A DNA stretch of 64,000 bases from Xenorhabdus doucetiae (GCF_000968195.1 NZ_FO704550.1:2542001-2606000); one strand, 5' to 3'; counted from the first letter of the stretch, positions 26,385-36,494 are shown. Program-made: numbers and translations. Notes: generated by a model not told the origin, from the letters alone.

Positions 26385-26924
26385 ATGTCCAGTGGTTCAG
26401 AAAATCCATCCGTCAATTTACGCCCCCTTGAACGGGAAGATCTGCCTTTTGTTCACCAAATCGATAATAACGCCAGTGTTATGCGCTACTGGTTTGAAGA
26501 GCCTTATGAAGCCTTTGTTGAATTATGCGACCTCTATGACAAGCATATCCATGACCAAAGTGAGCGCCGTTTTATCATCGAAAGCCTGAACTCCAAAGTG
26601 GGTTTGGTGGAATTAGTTGAAATTGATTATGTCCACCGTCGGGCAGAATTCCAGATTATCATCGCCCCAGCCTATCAAGGGCAAGGTTATGCCACCGTGG
26701 CGGCCAAACTTGCCATGGAATACGCTTTTGCTGTGTTGAATCTTTACAAGCTGTACCTGATTGTGGATAAAGAAAATTCGAAAGCCATTCATATATACAG
26801 TAAATTGGGATTCCACACTGAAGGTGAATTAATCGATGAATTTTTTGTCAACGGCTCTTATCATACCGCTATCAGAATGTGTACTTTCCAACATCACTAT
26901 TTTGCTAATAAATTTTGCCAATAA
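26385..26924 (+). CDS. speG: Spermidine N(1)-acetyltransferase SpeG
   Basis: 179 residues from the ATG at 26385 (GAGG six bases upstream); an earlier ATG at 26352 would add eleven non-conserved residues. GNAT-fold enzyme that acetylates spermidine and so limits polyamine toxicity. Near-identical family segments are LRPLEREDLPFVHQIDNNAS, VMRYWFEEPYEAFVEL and the acetyl-CoA loop APAYQGQGYATVAAKLAM. Single gene between purN and ppk. Confidence 0.95.
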   Translation: MSSGSENPSVNLRPLEREDLPFVHQIDNNASVMRYWFEEPYEAFVELCDLYDKHIHDQSERRFIIESLNSKVGLVELVEIDYVHRRAEFQIIIAPAYQGQGYATVAAKLAMEYAFAVLNLYKLYLIVDKENSKAIHIYSKLGFHTEGELIDEFFVNGSYHTAIRMCTFQHHYFANKFCQ

Positions 26925-27021
26925 ATTTCACCAATAAAGCACGTGAAGCCTAAACCCGCACAACTCATTAAATGCCAACCATTAAACCCAGTGGAAAACT
27001 CAGGAGTAGTAAGGAGTAGTC

Positions 27022-29091
27022 ATGTCCCACGATCGTCTTTATACCGATAAAGAACTTAGCTGGCTCTCTTTCAACGAGCGTGTACTTCAGGAAGCCGCTG
27101 ACAAAAGTAACCCGCTGATTGAAAGAATGCGGTTTTTAGGGATCTACTCCAATAATTTGGACGAGTTTTATAAAGTTCGCTTTGCCGATGTCAAGCGACG
27201 CATTCTTATCAGTGAAGAGCAAGGTTCAGCCACGGCTGCCCGCCAATTATTGCGAAAGATTCAAGCCAAGGTAGCCAAAACCGATCAAGAGTTTGATGCT
27301 CTGTATAACGATTTGCTGCTGGAAATGGCACGTAACCAAATTTTCTTGATTAACGAACGGCAGATATCCCCGAATCAACAAATCTGGCTGCGGCAATATT
27401 TTCGCCAGCATTTGCGGCCACACATCACGCCAATCGTCATCAATTCAGAGACCAATTTGGTTGAGTTTCTCAAAGATGATTATACCTATTTGGCCGTTGA
27501 AATTATCCGGGGGCAAGAAACGCAATATGCTTTGTTAGAGATTCCATCTGATAAAGTCCCGCGTTTTGTCAACCTGCCCCCGGAGATGCCAAAAAAACGC
27601 AAATCAATGATATTGATTGATAATATTCTGCGCTACACACTGGATGAAATTTTCAAGGGGTTCTTCGATTACGATACCCTGAACGTCTATTCGATGAAAA
27701 TGACCCGTGATTCCGAATATGATCTGGCAACCGAGATGGAATCCAGCCTGCTGGAACTGATGTCTTCCACGCTGAAACAGCGGCTGACCGCGGAGCCGGT
27801 GCGATTTGTCTATCAGCGTGATATGCCGGATGAAATGGTGGAACTGCTGCGCAGCAAACTGGGGCTGTCCAACGATGACTCGGTGATTGCAGGCGGCCGT
27901 TATCATAACTTTAGGGATTTCATCAAGTTCCCCAATGAAGGTAATCGCAACCTGCTGAATAAACCCATACCGCGGCTGCGCCACACGTGGTTCGACCATT
28001 TCCGCAACGGGTTCGACGCCATCCGTGAAAAAGATGTCCTGCTTTATTACCCTTATCACACCTTCGAACATGTGCTGGAATTGCTGCGTCAGGCGTCTTT
28101 CGATCCCAGTGTGCTCTCCATCAAGATTAATATCTACCGTGTCGCCAAAGACTCACGCATTATCGACTCGATGATCCATGCAGCGCACAATGGCAAGAAA
28201 GTGACTGTGGTGGTGGAGTTGCAGGCACGCTTTGACGAAGCCGCCAATATCCATTGGGCAAAACGCCTCACTGAAGCGGGTGTCCATGTTATTTTCTCCG
28301 CGCCCGGCCTGAAAATTCACGCCAAGCTCTTCATCATTTCGCGGCTGGAAGGAGAAGAGATTATCCGTTACGCCCATATTGGCACGGGGAATTTCAACGA
28401 AAAAACCGCGCGCCTCTATACCGACTATTCGCTGCTGACGGCCAAACCCGAAGTCACCAATGAGGTGCGCCGGGTATTTAACTTTATTGAAAACCCTTAC
28501 CGGCCGGTCATGTTTGATAATTTAATGGTCTCACCGCAAAATTCACGCGCTATGCTTAACCGGCTGATTACTCAGGAAATTGAGCATGCACAAGCCGGTG
28601 AATTGGCGGGGATCACCCTGAAAATCAATAACCTGGTAGACAGGGAGCTGGTCAATCGCTTGTATGATGCCTCGGAAGCCGGTGTCAAGATCCGCATTCT
28701 TGTACGAGGCATGTGCTCTTTGGTGCCTAATCAGCCCGGCTTTAGTGAAAACATTCAAGTCACCAGTATTGTGGATCGCTTTCTGGAACACGATCGCGTT
28801 TATGTTTTCACCAACAAAGGCAATGAAAAAGTGTTCCTTTCTTCGGCCGACTGGATGACCCGCAATATTGACTACCGCATTGAAGTGGCGGTTTGCCTGC
28901 TCGATCCGATGCTAAAACAACAGGTTATGGATATCCTCGAACTCCAATTCAGTGATACCGTCAAAGCACGCTATATTGATAAGGAATTGAGCAATCGCTA
29001 TGTTCCACGGGGAAATAAGCGTAAAATCCGCGCGCAACTTGCTGTTTATGATTATTTAAAGAACCTCGAACAACCGGAACCAAGAGCCTGA
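27022..29091 (+). CDS. ppk: Polyphosphate kinase Ppk1
   Basis: 689 residues, full length. Ppk1 polymerises the terminal phosphate of ATP into inorganic polyphosphate at the membrane. The N-terminal SWLSFNERVLQEA segment is followed by phospholipase-D-like domains. The phospho-acceptor His region is SAPGLKIHAKLFIISR, and the second conserved His lies in VDRFLEHDRVYVF. It is followed three bases later by ppx, so synthesis and hydrolysis of polyphosphate are co-expressed. Confidence 0.97.
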   Translation: MSHDRLYTDKELSWLSFNERVLQEAADKSNPLIERMRFLGIYSNNLDEFYKVRFADVKRRILISEEQGSATAARQLLRKIQAKVAKTDQEFDALYNDLLLEMARNQIFLINERQISPNQQIWLRQYFRQHLRPHITPIVINSETNLVEFLKDDYTYLAVEIIRGQETQYALLEIPSDKVPRFVNLPPEMPKKRKSMILIDNILRYTLDEIFKGFFDYDTLNVYSMKMTRDSEYDLATEMESSLLELMSSTLKQRLTAEPVRFVYQRDMPDEMVELLRSKLGLSNDDSVIAGGRYHNFRDFIKFPNEGNRNLLNKPIPRLRHTWFDHFRNGFDAIREKDVLLYYPYHTFEHVLELLRQASFDPSVLSIKINIYRVAKDSRIIDSMIHAAHNGKKVTVVVELQARFDEAANIHWAKRLTEAGVHVIFSAPGLKIHAKLFIISRLEGEEIIRYAHIGTGNFNEKTARLYTDYSLLTAKPEVTNEVRRVFNFIENPYRPVMFDNLMVSPQNSRAMLNRLITQEIEHAQAGELAGITLKINNLVDRELVNRLYDASEAGVKIRILVRGMCSLVPNQPGFSENIQVTSIVDRFLEHDRVYVFTNKGNEKVFLSSADWMTRNIDYRIEVAVCLLDPMLKQQVMDILELQFSDTVKARYIDKELSNRYVPRGNKRKIRAQLAVYDYLKNLEQPEPRA

Positions 29092-29094
29092 TCT

Positions 29095-30627
29095 ATGCCG
29101 TTGAAACATGACACCCCAATACCCAAACCTCAAGAGATTGCCACAATTGATTTGGGTTCCAATAGCTTTCACATGGTGATCGCCCGTATTGTTAACGGTG
29201 CATTACAGGTGATTGGGCGTTTAAAAAAGCGGGTTTATCTTGCCGATGGTTTAAACAGCAAAAATGCGTTAAGCGAAGAAGCCATAAACCGTGGCCTGAA
29301 TTGTCTTTCCCTGTTTGCCGAACGGTTACAGGGTTTTTCCGCCAATAATGTCTGTTTAGTGGGAACACATAGTTTACGTGAAGCGACCAACGTACAAGAA
29401 TTTTTGCAACGGGCAAAAGAAGTTATCCCCTATCCCATTGAAATTATCTCTGGCCATGAAGAAGCCCGCCTGATTTTTATGGGCGTTGAGCACACCCAAC
29501 CGGAAAAAGGCCGGAAACTGGTGATTGATATTGGCGGAGGCTCCACAGAATTGGTCATCGGTGAAGACTTCGAACCGCTATTGATTGAGAGCCGCCGTAT
29601 GGGTTGTGTCAGTTTTTCCCGTCAATTCTTTCCGGACGGTGTGATTAATGAACATAATTTTCGCAAGGCACGACTCCAGGCGGCACAAAAACTGGAAAAT
29701 CTCGTTTGGCAATTTCGAACCAAAGGCTGGGATTTTGCCTTGGGTGCGTCAGGCACGATCAAAGCCATACACGAACTCTTGGTGAAATTGGGTGAAAAAG
29801 ATGGCCTGATTACACCAGAACGCTTAAACATGCTGGTGAAACGCATCCTGAAATATAAAAATTTCAACGAGCTGGAATTGCCGGGATTGTCCAATGACCG
29901 CAAACAAACATTTGTTCCCGGCCTGTCAATTTTGTGCGGTATTTTCGATGCCCTGCATATTCAGGAATTACGCTTGTCTCAAGGTGCATTGCGGGAAGGT
30001 GTACTTTATGAAATGGAAGATCGTTTCCGTCATCAGGATATTCGCCAGAGAACCGCCAAAAGCCTTGCCGAACACTATAATATCGATCGGGAACAGGCCG
30101 GCCGCGTTTGGGATACCGCCAAAAACCTGTATGACCAATGGGCAGAACAGAATCCCAAACGGGTTCATCCACAACTGGAAGCGATTCTATTGTGGGCAGC
30201 CATGCTGCATGAAGTGGGTTTAAGCATTAATTTAAGTGGGTTGCAACGGCATTCAGCTTATATCCTGCAAAATACCGAATTACCGGGGTTCACCCAAGAA
30301 CAGCAATTATTGCTGGCAACACTGGTGCGTTATCACCGTAAAACGGTTAAAGTCCATGAGCATCCCCGCTTCTATCTGTTTAAGAAAAAACAGTATCTTC
30401 CTATGTTGAAGATATTACGCTTGGCAACCTTGTTGAATAACCAACGCCAATCAACTACCACACCGGAGTCACTGAGGTTAGAAACCGATCATGGCCATTG
30501 GACACTCTACCTGCCCCAAGATTATTTAAAACAAAATGCGCTGGTCTTGCTCGATCTGGAACAAGAGCAAAGCTATTGGGGTGACGTGACTGGCTGGCAC
30601 TTACAGATTAAAGAGGAATCGATTTAA
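29095..30627 (+). CDS. ppx: Exopolyphosphatase Ppx
   Basis: 510 residues. It removes phosphate from polyphosphate ends and also converts pppGpp to ppGpp. The actin-like ATPase fold shows phosphate-binding loops in IATIDLGSNSFHMVIARI and VIDIGGGSTELVIG, with conserved Glu in SGHEEARLIFMGV. The C-terminal half is the HD-like region (WAAMLHEVGLSIN). Second gene of ppk-ppx; the small yfgG-like gene follows within 12 bases of the stop. Confidence 0.96.
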   Translation: MPLKHDTPIPKPQEIATIDLGSNSFHMVIARIVNGALQVIGRLKKRVYLADGLNSKNALSEEAINRGLNCLSLFAERLQGFSANNVCLVGTHSLREATNVQEFLQRAKEVIPYPIEIISGHEEARLIFMGVEHTQPEKGRKLVIDIGGGSTELVIGEDFEPLLIESRRMGCVSFSRQFFPDGVINEHNFRKARLQAAQKLENLVWQFRTKGWDFALGASGTIKAIHELLVKLGEKDGLITPERLNMLVKRILKYKNFNELELPGLSNDRKQTFVPGLSILCGIFDALHIQELRLSQGALREGVLYEMEDRFRHQDIRQRTAKSLAEHYNIDREQAGRVWDTAKNLYDQWAEQNPKRVHPQLEAILLWAAMLHEVGLSINLSGLQRHSAYILQNTELPGFTQEQQLLLATLVRYHRKTVKVHEHPRFYLFKKKQYLPMLKILRLATLLNNQRQSTTTPESLRLETDHGHWTLYLPQDYLKQNALVLLDLEQEQSYWGDVTGWHLQIKEESI

Positions 30628-30639
30628 CGATGTCGCGCT

Positions 30640-30783
30640 ATGAAAAAGAAACCTGTTCAAATTATCCAATTGATCCTGTTTATCAGCTTCTTAATTTTAT
30701 TTGGGCGCTTTATCTATTCATTTGTGGCAGCATTGGAGCATCACCAGCAAATACAGCAACAAACAGAGAAATCGCTCAATTAA
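30640..30783 (+). CDS. yfgG: YfgG-like small membrane protein
   Basis: A 47-residue frame starting at ATG 30640 and ending just before mgtE. It has a basic N-terminus (MKKKPVQ), one membrane helix (LILFISFLILFGRFIYSFV) and a polar, Gln-rich tail starting EHHQQ. The FGRFIYS signature and following HHQ match E. coli YfgG, also downstream of ppx. YfgG has been linked to metal-stress tolerance in E. coli. A competing 62-residue frame over the same DNA lacks these features. Confidence 0.8.
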   Translation: MKKKPVQIIQLILFISFLILFGRFIYSFVAALEHHQQIQQQTEKSLN

Positions 30784-30792
30784 AGGTGCCTC

Positions 30793-32256
30793 ATGTCACA
30801 ATCGGCCTTTACGCCTGATAATACCACCGTTGCCAACCAGCATTCCCAAAAACTGGCACATGCCCGTCAACACCTGCTTTCACTGTTTATCCACGATAAG
30901 CTGTTTGTCGATACCTTATTGGGGCAAGCTGATGAACATTCAGCGATCAGTGACGAGCAGTTACTGGAGAAAATAGAGGAAGTCAGTGCGCTGCTGACCA
31001 GCCTGCACGCTGCCGATATCGCCGACATTCTGGAAGCCTTGCCTTATGATGAACGTCTTGCTTTATGGCGCTTGATTGACAATCGCCAGCGCGGTGAGGT
31101 TTTAGTAGAAGCGTCCATCCCCGTTTGGGATAACCTGATCAAGGATATGTCTGACGTTGAGCTGTTACGCGCCATCGGTAAGCTGCATGTAGATGAACAG
31201 GCTTATATCGCAGAGTATCTTCCCCGCGATACCACCCGCCGCCTGCTGACCTATCTGGAGCCAAGACAACGCAATCGTATCCGGGAAGTGTTGCAGTACC
31301 ATAAAGACAGTATCGGCCAAATGATGGATTTCGAGTTCGTGACCGTGCGGGGCAATGTGACACTCGGTGCTGTTCAGCGCTTTTTACGTTCCCGCGGCGA
31401 TATTCCTGAAACCACCGATAAGATCTTTGTTATTGACCGCAAAAATCGCCTACAGGGAGAGCTTCCGCTCACCACGTTGCTCACTAACGTACCGGGTAAA
31501 TTCGTTTCCGAAGTCATGAATACGGATACCGTGACTTTCCTGCCGGAGCAAAAAGGGGAAGATGCCGCCAGTGCGTTCGAACGTTATGACCTGGTTTCTG
31601 CCGCCGTGGTAGACAATAACGGGCGCCTAATGGGACGCCTGACGGTTGAAGATATTGTTGATACCTTGAGCGAAGAAACGGATACCAATATTCGCCGCAT
31701 GGGGGGCTTAAGCCGTGAAGAAGACGTTTTTGCCCCTGTGGGTCAGGCGGTCAAAACTCGCTGGACGTGGCTTGCCATCAATTTGTGCACCGCTTTTGTC
31801 GCATCACGGGTTATCGGGCTTTTTGAGCATACCATTTCCCAACTCGTTGCCCTTGCGACTCTGATGCCCATCGTTGCAGGGATTGGCGGCAATACCGGTA
31901 ATCAGACCATTACCATGATCGTCCGCGCGCTCGCGCTCCATCAAATCCAGACAGGCAGTTTTTCTTACCTGCTATTAAGGGAACTGGGGGTTGCCTTTAT
32001 CAACGGCATTATCTGGGGCGGAATAATGGGTGTTATCACTTATCTGCTCTATGGTGACCTTGCGATGGGAGGCGTCATGACCCTGGCGATGGTATTGAAC
32101 CTCATAATGGCCGCGCTGATGGGCGTATTGATCCCGTTTATTATGATGAAACTGGGCAGAGATCCGGCCATTGGCTCCAGTGTGATGATCACCGCCATTA
32201 CGGATACCGGCGGGTTCTTTATCTTTTTGGGATTGGCAACGTTGTTTTTGGTTTAG
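30793..32256 (+). CDS. mgtE: Magnesium transporter MgtE
   Basis: 487 residues. Order is an N-terminal superhelical domain (residues about 20-160), a CBS pair (VMNTDTVTFLPEQKGEDAASAFERYDL and VVDNNGRLMGRLTVEDIVD regions), then five membrane helices. The pore signature PIVAGIGGNTGNQT and GSSVMITAITDTGGFF are present. MgtE is a Mg2+ channel gated by the CBS domains. It closes the ppk-ppx-yfgG-mgtE run and is followed by a strong terminator. The core-gene synteny ends here. Confidence 0.96.
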   Translation: MSQSAFTPDNTTVANQHSQKLAHARQHLLSLFIHDKLFVDTLLGQADEHSAISDEQLLEKIEEVSALLTSLHAADIADILEALPYDERLALWRLIDNRQRGEVLVEASIPVWDNLIKDMSDVELLRAIGKLHVDEQAYIAEYLPRDTTRRLLTYLEPRQRNRIREVLQYHKDSIGQMMDFEFVTVRGNVTLGAVQRFLRSRGDIPETTDKIFVIDRKNRLQGELPLTTLLTNVPGKFVSEVMNTDTVTFLPEQKGEDAASAFERYDLVSAAVVDNNGRLMGRLTVEDIVDTLSEETDTNIRRMGGLSREEDVFAPVGQAVKTRWTWLAINLCTAFVASRVIGLFEHTISQLVALATLMPIVAGIGGNTGNQTITMIVRALALHQIQTGSFSYLLLRELGVAFINGIIWGGIMGVITYLLYGDLAMGGVMTLAMVLNLIMAALMGVLIPFIMMKLGRDPAIGSSVMITAITDTGGFFIFLGLATLFLV

Positions 32257-32272
32257 TTCATTTTGTAAAAAT

Positions 32273-32326
32273 GGGTCATGACTCCAATTTACTGATAAGG
32301 ATGAATCAGAGTCATGACCCTTTTAT
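32273..32326. terminator. Terminator at the mgtE / island junction
   Basis: A perfect 12-bp stem GGGTCATGACTC / GAGTCATGACCC (32273-32284, 32309-32320) is followed by TTTTATTTTA on the plus strand and preceded by AAAAA. It can therefore end both mgtE and the convergent minus-strand biosynthetic island. The loop is 24 nt long. Confidence 0.85.
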
Positions 32327-32327
32327 T

Positions 32328-33542
32328 TTATATATTTAAATTATGTATTAAACAACTCCCTTCCCATATAGTAAATACTGATATATTGAATAATAAAAAT
32401 TTAAAAATAAATCCAGATCTATTTTTTTGTAATATGCAGATAATCCTAAATAGGAAAAGTGTTATTGGTAAAATAAAAATAGCTATGGCCGTTAATTTAC
32501 TATAACACAAAGTTATAACAAGAGGAATGGTTAGTACAATCATTGTTATTGATAAAACATTTAAAATTGCAGATAAAATATTTTTTTCTGATATACAAAA
32601 AGACCTAAATAATCCAAGCATCGGCATATGCAAAGAAATCATTGTATATAAAAGAGCTGATGTTTGAAATATGAGAATTACATGAAAAAATGCAGCAAGT
32701 AAAATAACAACTGAGAAACTCAAGCCCATAGAATTTAATAATAAAAGTATTAAAATGGGAACAATTAAAATAATAAATAAATTTATTCTTTGGTTTATAT
32801 ATTTCAAACCAAACAAGTAATAAAATGATATCATTCCGACATTTGATTTAAAGCCTTTATTTGGGTCAACTATTTTTAGGGGTTTTGTTTTTTTAAAAAA
32901 AACAAATTGAAAGTTTTTAATTTTATAAATAAATACATATACCACCAAAAATGAAAATATTTTTATGGTGAGCAATGATGTAATAGACATCACAAAAGGG
33001 ATAAATAATGACAATAAAAAAACAATTAAACAAGAATGTGGCGAATAGAGGAAAATCAATTGAAAAAACAAAAAATACATCATTAACAATAAAATTATTA
33101 TTTCTTTTTTTAAAAAAACAATATTGCCCCCCCCTTCATGACAAAATAACATTGCAGCAAAGAATGGCAAAAAAATGGGAATATCAATAATGAATAGTAA
33201 AGACAAATTCAATGAATTTATAATACTTTTACTGATTGGTAAAGTCTCTAAAAAATTCTGACAATTTCCGCCACTAATACCTTTTGTCTGGATGCTACAA
33301 ATAACAATGAATGAAATTGATAATAAAGACCATATAAATAACACATGATAAATATTATGATCATCAGTTAATGCTAAAATAGGAGTGGCTAACAGGCGCA
33401 TCTGTGATAAAAATGGCATTGCCATAGGAGAAATAATTAAAAGAAAAAATAGCGTGACACCCATGCGTTTTTTAAGTATTTCAGATGTGACATTAGAATA
33501 ATGTCGGAGACGAAAAAGTAAAAGTGTAATATAAACTTTCAT
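32328..33542 (-). CDS. Multi-pass membrane protein, possible ABC-2-type permease of the island
   Basis: 404 residues with about ten to twelve hydrophobic helices and no recognised catalytic motif. The topology, with a soluble loop near NCQNFLETLPISKS and a basic loop about KTKPLKIVDPNKG, recalls the permease subunits of ABC-2-type exporters. It is the last gene of the minus-strand island and the only candidate permease for the ABC ATPase at 39.3-39.9 kb, but the pairing is inference. Very AT-rich. A run of eight G (33127-33134 as C on the plus strand) lies inside the coding region, in the CHEGGGN segment, and is in frame here. Confidence 0.55.
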   Translation of the reverse strand: MKVYITLLLFRLRHYSNVTSEILKKRMGVTLFFLLIISPMAMPFLSQMRLLATPILALTDDHNIYHVLFIWSLLSISFIVICSIQTKGISGGNCQNFLETLPISKSIINSLNLSLLFIIDIPIFLPFFAAMLFCHEGGGNIVFLKKEIIILLLMMYFLFFQLIFLYSPHSCLIVFLLSLFIPFVMSITSLLTIKIFSFLVVYVFIYKIKNFQFVFFKKTKPLKIVDPNKGFKSNVGMISFYYLFGLKYINQRINLFIILIVPILILLLLNSMGLSFSVVILLAAFFHVILIFQTSALLYTMISLHMPMLGLFRSFCISEKNILSAILNVLSITMIVLTIPLVITLCYSKLTAIAIFILPITLFLFRIICILQKNRSGFIFKFLLFNISVFTIWEGSCLIHNLNI

Positions 33543-33878
33543 TTATTTACCCTATCTTAGTGTGTTTCCCGAGAGATCCTTGAGCCACGGTTAATAAGAC
33601 AACCCATAAGGCCTCACTCATGAAAAATGACTCTTAACCAATTCCAGATTAAATTCAGCAGAATATTAATCCTGAGATTGTTATCATTACAACTGTTCTG
33701 TAAGCCCAGTCGGTGACATAGTGTATTTTTATTGATAAATCATAGGAATAAATAGGTCGCATTGCTTGTCTTTAAAAAGGCAATAATCCAACACGGACAA
33801 AACAAAATGTTTTTTATAAAAATGGTGCAAACAAAACCGAGCTGGAAAAATTACATCAGGAAAAATCGGAAAATGGTT
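33543..33878. other. 336-bp region between the permease and PhzE-like genes
   Basis: No intact gene. A short plus-strand stretch at about 33820-33900 reads as a charged peptide (TELEKLHQEKSENG), possibly a gene relic. A promoter for the permease gene could lie here, otherwise it is transcribed from upstream. Confidence 0.4.
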
Positions 33879-35843
33879 CTAAACAGGGTCAATTTTTTCT
33901 GATGTTGACGTTTTTCTTAATGCATTTTGTATGAGCCATAAGTAAATGGTAAAAGCATCTTGTGTTAAAAATGACTCGTTATGAAATTGAATTGAGGTCA
34001 CATTATTTGACGACAATGCAATAATTTCATTGGAAATAAGCCTTTCAAAATGGATAGTTTTGTCATATTTTGTACTATACCAGTAAGGCTCATGATACAT
34101 AGCCGAAAAACTATTATAGAAACCGACACAATGATTTTTTCCCTGAATCAATACCTGATATTGACTACCCTGACGATTTTTGGGTAAGCGTATAATTGGG
34201 ATGCCAAGCTCAGCACAAATGAGTTGATGCCCCAGACACGTGCCAATTAGCGGATGCTGGAAACGCAATTGTTGCGCAATAACTTGTCGGGCAATCCGAA
34301 CTTTTTCGAGTTTCAGGTTGGTAGGGTCACCCGGTCCCGGGCCGATGAACACGATGTTGTTACTGGTCTGTGGCAATTTGCACTGACTGTCATACCAGGG
34401 AACAATTGTGATAGAGCAGCCCACTCTTCTTAGCTGATAGGCGATCATTTCGGTAAAAGTATCTTCCATATCAATCAGGAAGATCTTGTTGTGAGGCAGG
34501 ATCATCTGGTTTTGTTCCATCTTTCCCAGCCAGAATGCGGATGCTTTCTCATTGCGTTGTGCCAAAAGTTGGTTTGCTCTGTTATACAACTCTGCGGATA
34601 TTTCCGCTTTTGGCGAACCTGAAGATTTTGTCGCAACATCAAAGAAAGAATGCATCAACCCCTGCAATTTAGCGCGTGTTTCGCAGGCTTCATTATGTGG
34701 TACGGAATCCCTGACAATAGTCGAACCTGCCATCAAACGGAAATGCCCCTGTGAGCTGATATCAGCAGTACGGATCACGATTGCAGAATCCAGATAACGT
34801 TTTTTGCCGTTATTACCGATAATAGCAACAACACCGCTATAATAACCACGGCCTCGTTGTTCGTGGCGTGCAATGACTTTACAAGCATTTTCAATTGGAC
34901 TACCCGTGACTGCTGGAGCAAACAGCGATTGCTGAATAATTTCCTTCAGACCCCGGTCAGATTCACCATTAATATAGTATTCTGTGTGGGCGATATGCGA
35001 CATCGCCTTGAGTTTCGGACCGGATACTTGGATATTGCGTTGACAAATACTGCTCATCATTTTGAGTTCTTCATCGACCACCATGAATAACTCGTTGCAC
35101 TCTTTTTTATTCTGTAAAAAATTACACAGTGCACGCTCTAAATACTGAGATTCAGGATACCGGAATGTACCGCTGATGGGGTTCATCGAAACAGACTGTT
35201 GGCTAACCTTAATATGTTGTTCGGGTGTACTGCCAATAAAATAGCGGTTGCCAGTATAAAATATCCATGTCCAGTAAGTTCCACATTCTGACTGTACCAA
35301 TCGTTTAAATAAACTCAGCGCGTGCCTGATACTAAAACCATCAAGATCAGCTTCTAAGCTACGTGAAATAACAAAATTACTGCCTTCCCCGGTGCTGATT
35401 TCCCGGTTAATTACAGTATCGACAATCTCACTGTACGCTTGATCATCGAGATCGAAATGAAGATTCTGTGGCTGAATATCATAATTGGCGATGGCTGCCA
35501 TAAACTGGTTAACAGGATGATATGCCAGTTTATCAATGTGCATAACGATCACCTGTTCGTGGTCGTCAATGCAAGCATAGCCCTTTTCCTTTAATTGATT
35601 AAAAGGTAGCAGCACCAACTGCGACACTTGATGAATGTTAGCATCTATCGTCGGAGTATCGAGGGTTAAATCAGAGAGGAAAGGAAATTGCTCAATATTG
35701 CCCTCAAGGAATAATACCGAATCAGCCATATCGACTTGCGGACGATAAATACAAGCAAAAGGTCGATCGAGATTGGCGATATAAACCGGGAGTTCAGCGA
35801 TATTGCAAGCGGCGAGTGTTGTTTTATTAGTAGATAACATCAT
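33879..35843 (-). CDS. PhzE-like 2-amino-2-deoxyisochorismate synthase (fused glutaminase)
   Basis: 654 residues. Residues about 1-405 are the chorismate-utilising (anthranilate synthase I-like) half, with MNPISGTFRYPES, GSPIENACKVIARHE and GRGYYSGVVAI. Residues about 450-640 are a class I glutamine amidotransferase with C536 in GTCLGHQ and H621/E623 in IQFHNES. This fusion and the motifs match PhzE, which makes ADIC from chorismate without eliminating pyruvate. AAAGGA precedes the ATG. It follows the PhzD-like gene by 21 bp. No PhzF or PhzA/B is present, so phenazine itself is unlikely. Confidence 0.88.
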   Translation of the reverse strand: MMLSTNKTTLAACNIAELPVYIANLDRPFACIYRPQVDMADSVLFLEGNIEQFPFLSDLTLDTPTIDANIHQVSQLVLLPFNQLKEKGYACIDDHEQVIVMHIDKLAYHPVNQFMAAIANYDIQPQNLHFDLDDQAYSEIVDTVINREISTGEGSNFVISRSLEADLDGFSIRHALSLFKRLVQSECGTYWTWIFYTGNRYFIGSTPEQHIKVSQQSVSMNPISGTFRYPESQYLERALCNFLQNKKECNELFMVVDEELKMMSSICQRNIQVSGPKLKAMSHIAHTEYYINGESDRGLKEIIQQSLFAPAVTGSPIENACKVIARHEQRGRGYYSGVVAIIGNNGKKRYLDSAIVIRTADISSQGHFRLMAGSTIVRDSVPHNEACETRAKLQGLMHSFFDVATKSSGSPKAEISAELYNRANQLLAQRNEKASAFWLGKMEQNQMILPHNKIFLIDMEDTFTEMIAYQLRRVGCSITIVPWYDSQCKLPQTSNNIVFIGPGPGDPTNLKLEKVRIARQVIAQQLRFQHPLIGTCLGHQLICAELGIPIIRLPKNRQGSQYQVLIQGKNHCVGFYNSFSAMYHEPYWYSTKYDKTIHFERLISNEIIALSSNNVTSIQFHNESFLTQDAFTIYLWLIQNALRKTSTSEKIDPV

Positions 35844-35864
35844 TATTTCCTTTAATACAGGACG

Positions 35865-36494
35865 TTATTCCAACATGTTGATGAGCTGTTGGGTGGATAA
35901 CACTACGGAACAAGTTTCTGCTGCCAACTCTAGTGCCAGGCGATGTTTTTCTGCAGAAAAATCAGCAACGGCATCGGCTATGAAAAAAGTTTCGATGTCA
36001 TTGGAGTAAGCTTCCTGTGCTGTGCACAAGCAGCCGATGTGAGCATAAACACCGCATATGATGAGCTGATCGCGTTTAAGGCTGTGCAGCATAGACAACA
36101 GTGGGGAATTGAAAAACGCACTGTAACGCCATTTGGTTAAAACCTGTTCACCTTCCTGGGGTGCTAGTTGTGGAACAATCTGTTTGTGGTCGTGGCTGGC
36201 CCGCATACCCGGTCCCCATAGACTTTTCAGCAATCCTCTCTGCTGGGGAGTCATGTCTCCCGGCTGAGCAGAATAAAACACGGGAATTTGCAGATATCGG
36301 GCAGCATTCAGCAAATGACACGTATTATCAATAACCTGTGCCACAGGTGATGTATTCGCCGTAAAAAATTTGAGAAAATAGTGCTGCATATCATGGATGA
36401 GCAATGCTATGCGTGTGCAATCAGCCTGCCAGTTTGCAATGGATATCGGTAATAGGTGTTCTATCGGTAATGGATAAGACGATATTTTTTCCAT
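35865..36494 (-). CDS. PhzD-like isochorismatase
   Basis: 209 residues from the ATG at 36494 (AAGGA upstream); longer in-frame starts overlap the SDR gene. It should hydrolyse ADIC to trans-2,3-dihydro-3-hydroxyanthranilate. Strong PhzD resemblance: SYPLPIEHLLP, LIHDMQHYF (D35), AQPGDMTPQQRGLLK, WGPGMRAS, LTKWRYSAFF (K121) and CGVYAHIGC. The gene lies between the SDR and PhzE-like genes with short spacing, forming a three-enzyme module. Confidence 0.9.
   Translation of the reverse strand: MEKISSYPLPIEHLLPISIANWQADCTRIALLIHDMQHYFLKFFTANTSPVAQVIDNTCHLLNAARYLQIPVFYSAQPGDMTPQQRGLLKSLWGPGMRASHDHKQIVPQLAPQEGEQVLTKWRYSAFFNSPLLSMLHSLKRDQLIICGVYAHIGCLCTAQEAYSNDIETFFIADAVADFSAEKHRLALELAAETCSVVLSTQQLINMLE

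Noticed and set aside
30630..30818. 62-residue frame after ppx
   Set aside because: The alternative frame at 30640-30783 has the FGRFIYS membrane helix of YfgG, so this one is a shadow.
33879..36494. Enterobactin-type catecholate siderophore genes (EntC/EntB/EntA)
   Set aside because: The first enzyme is an amidotransferase-fused PhzE type and the isochorismatase lacks an aryl-carrier domain, so an amino product is expected rather than dihydroxybenzoate.
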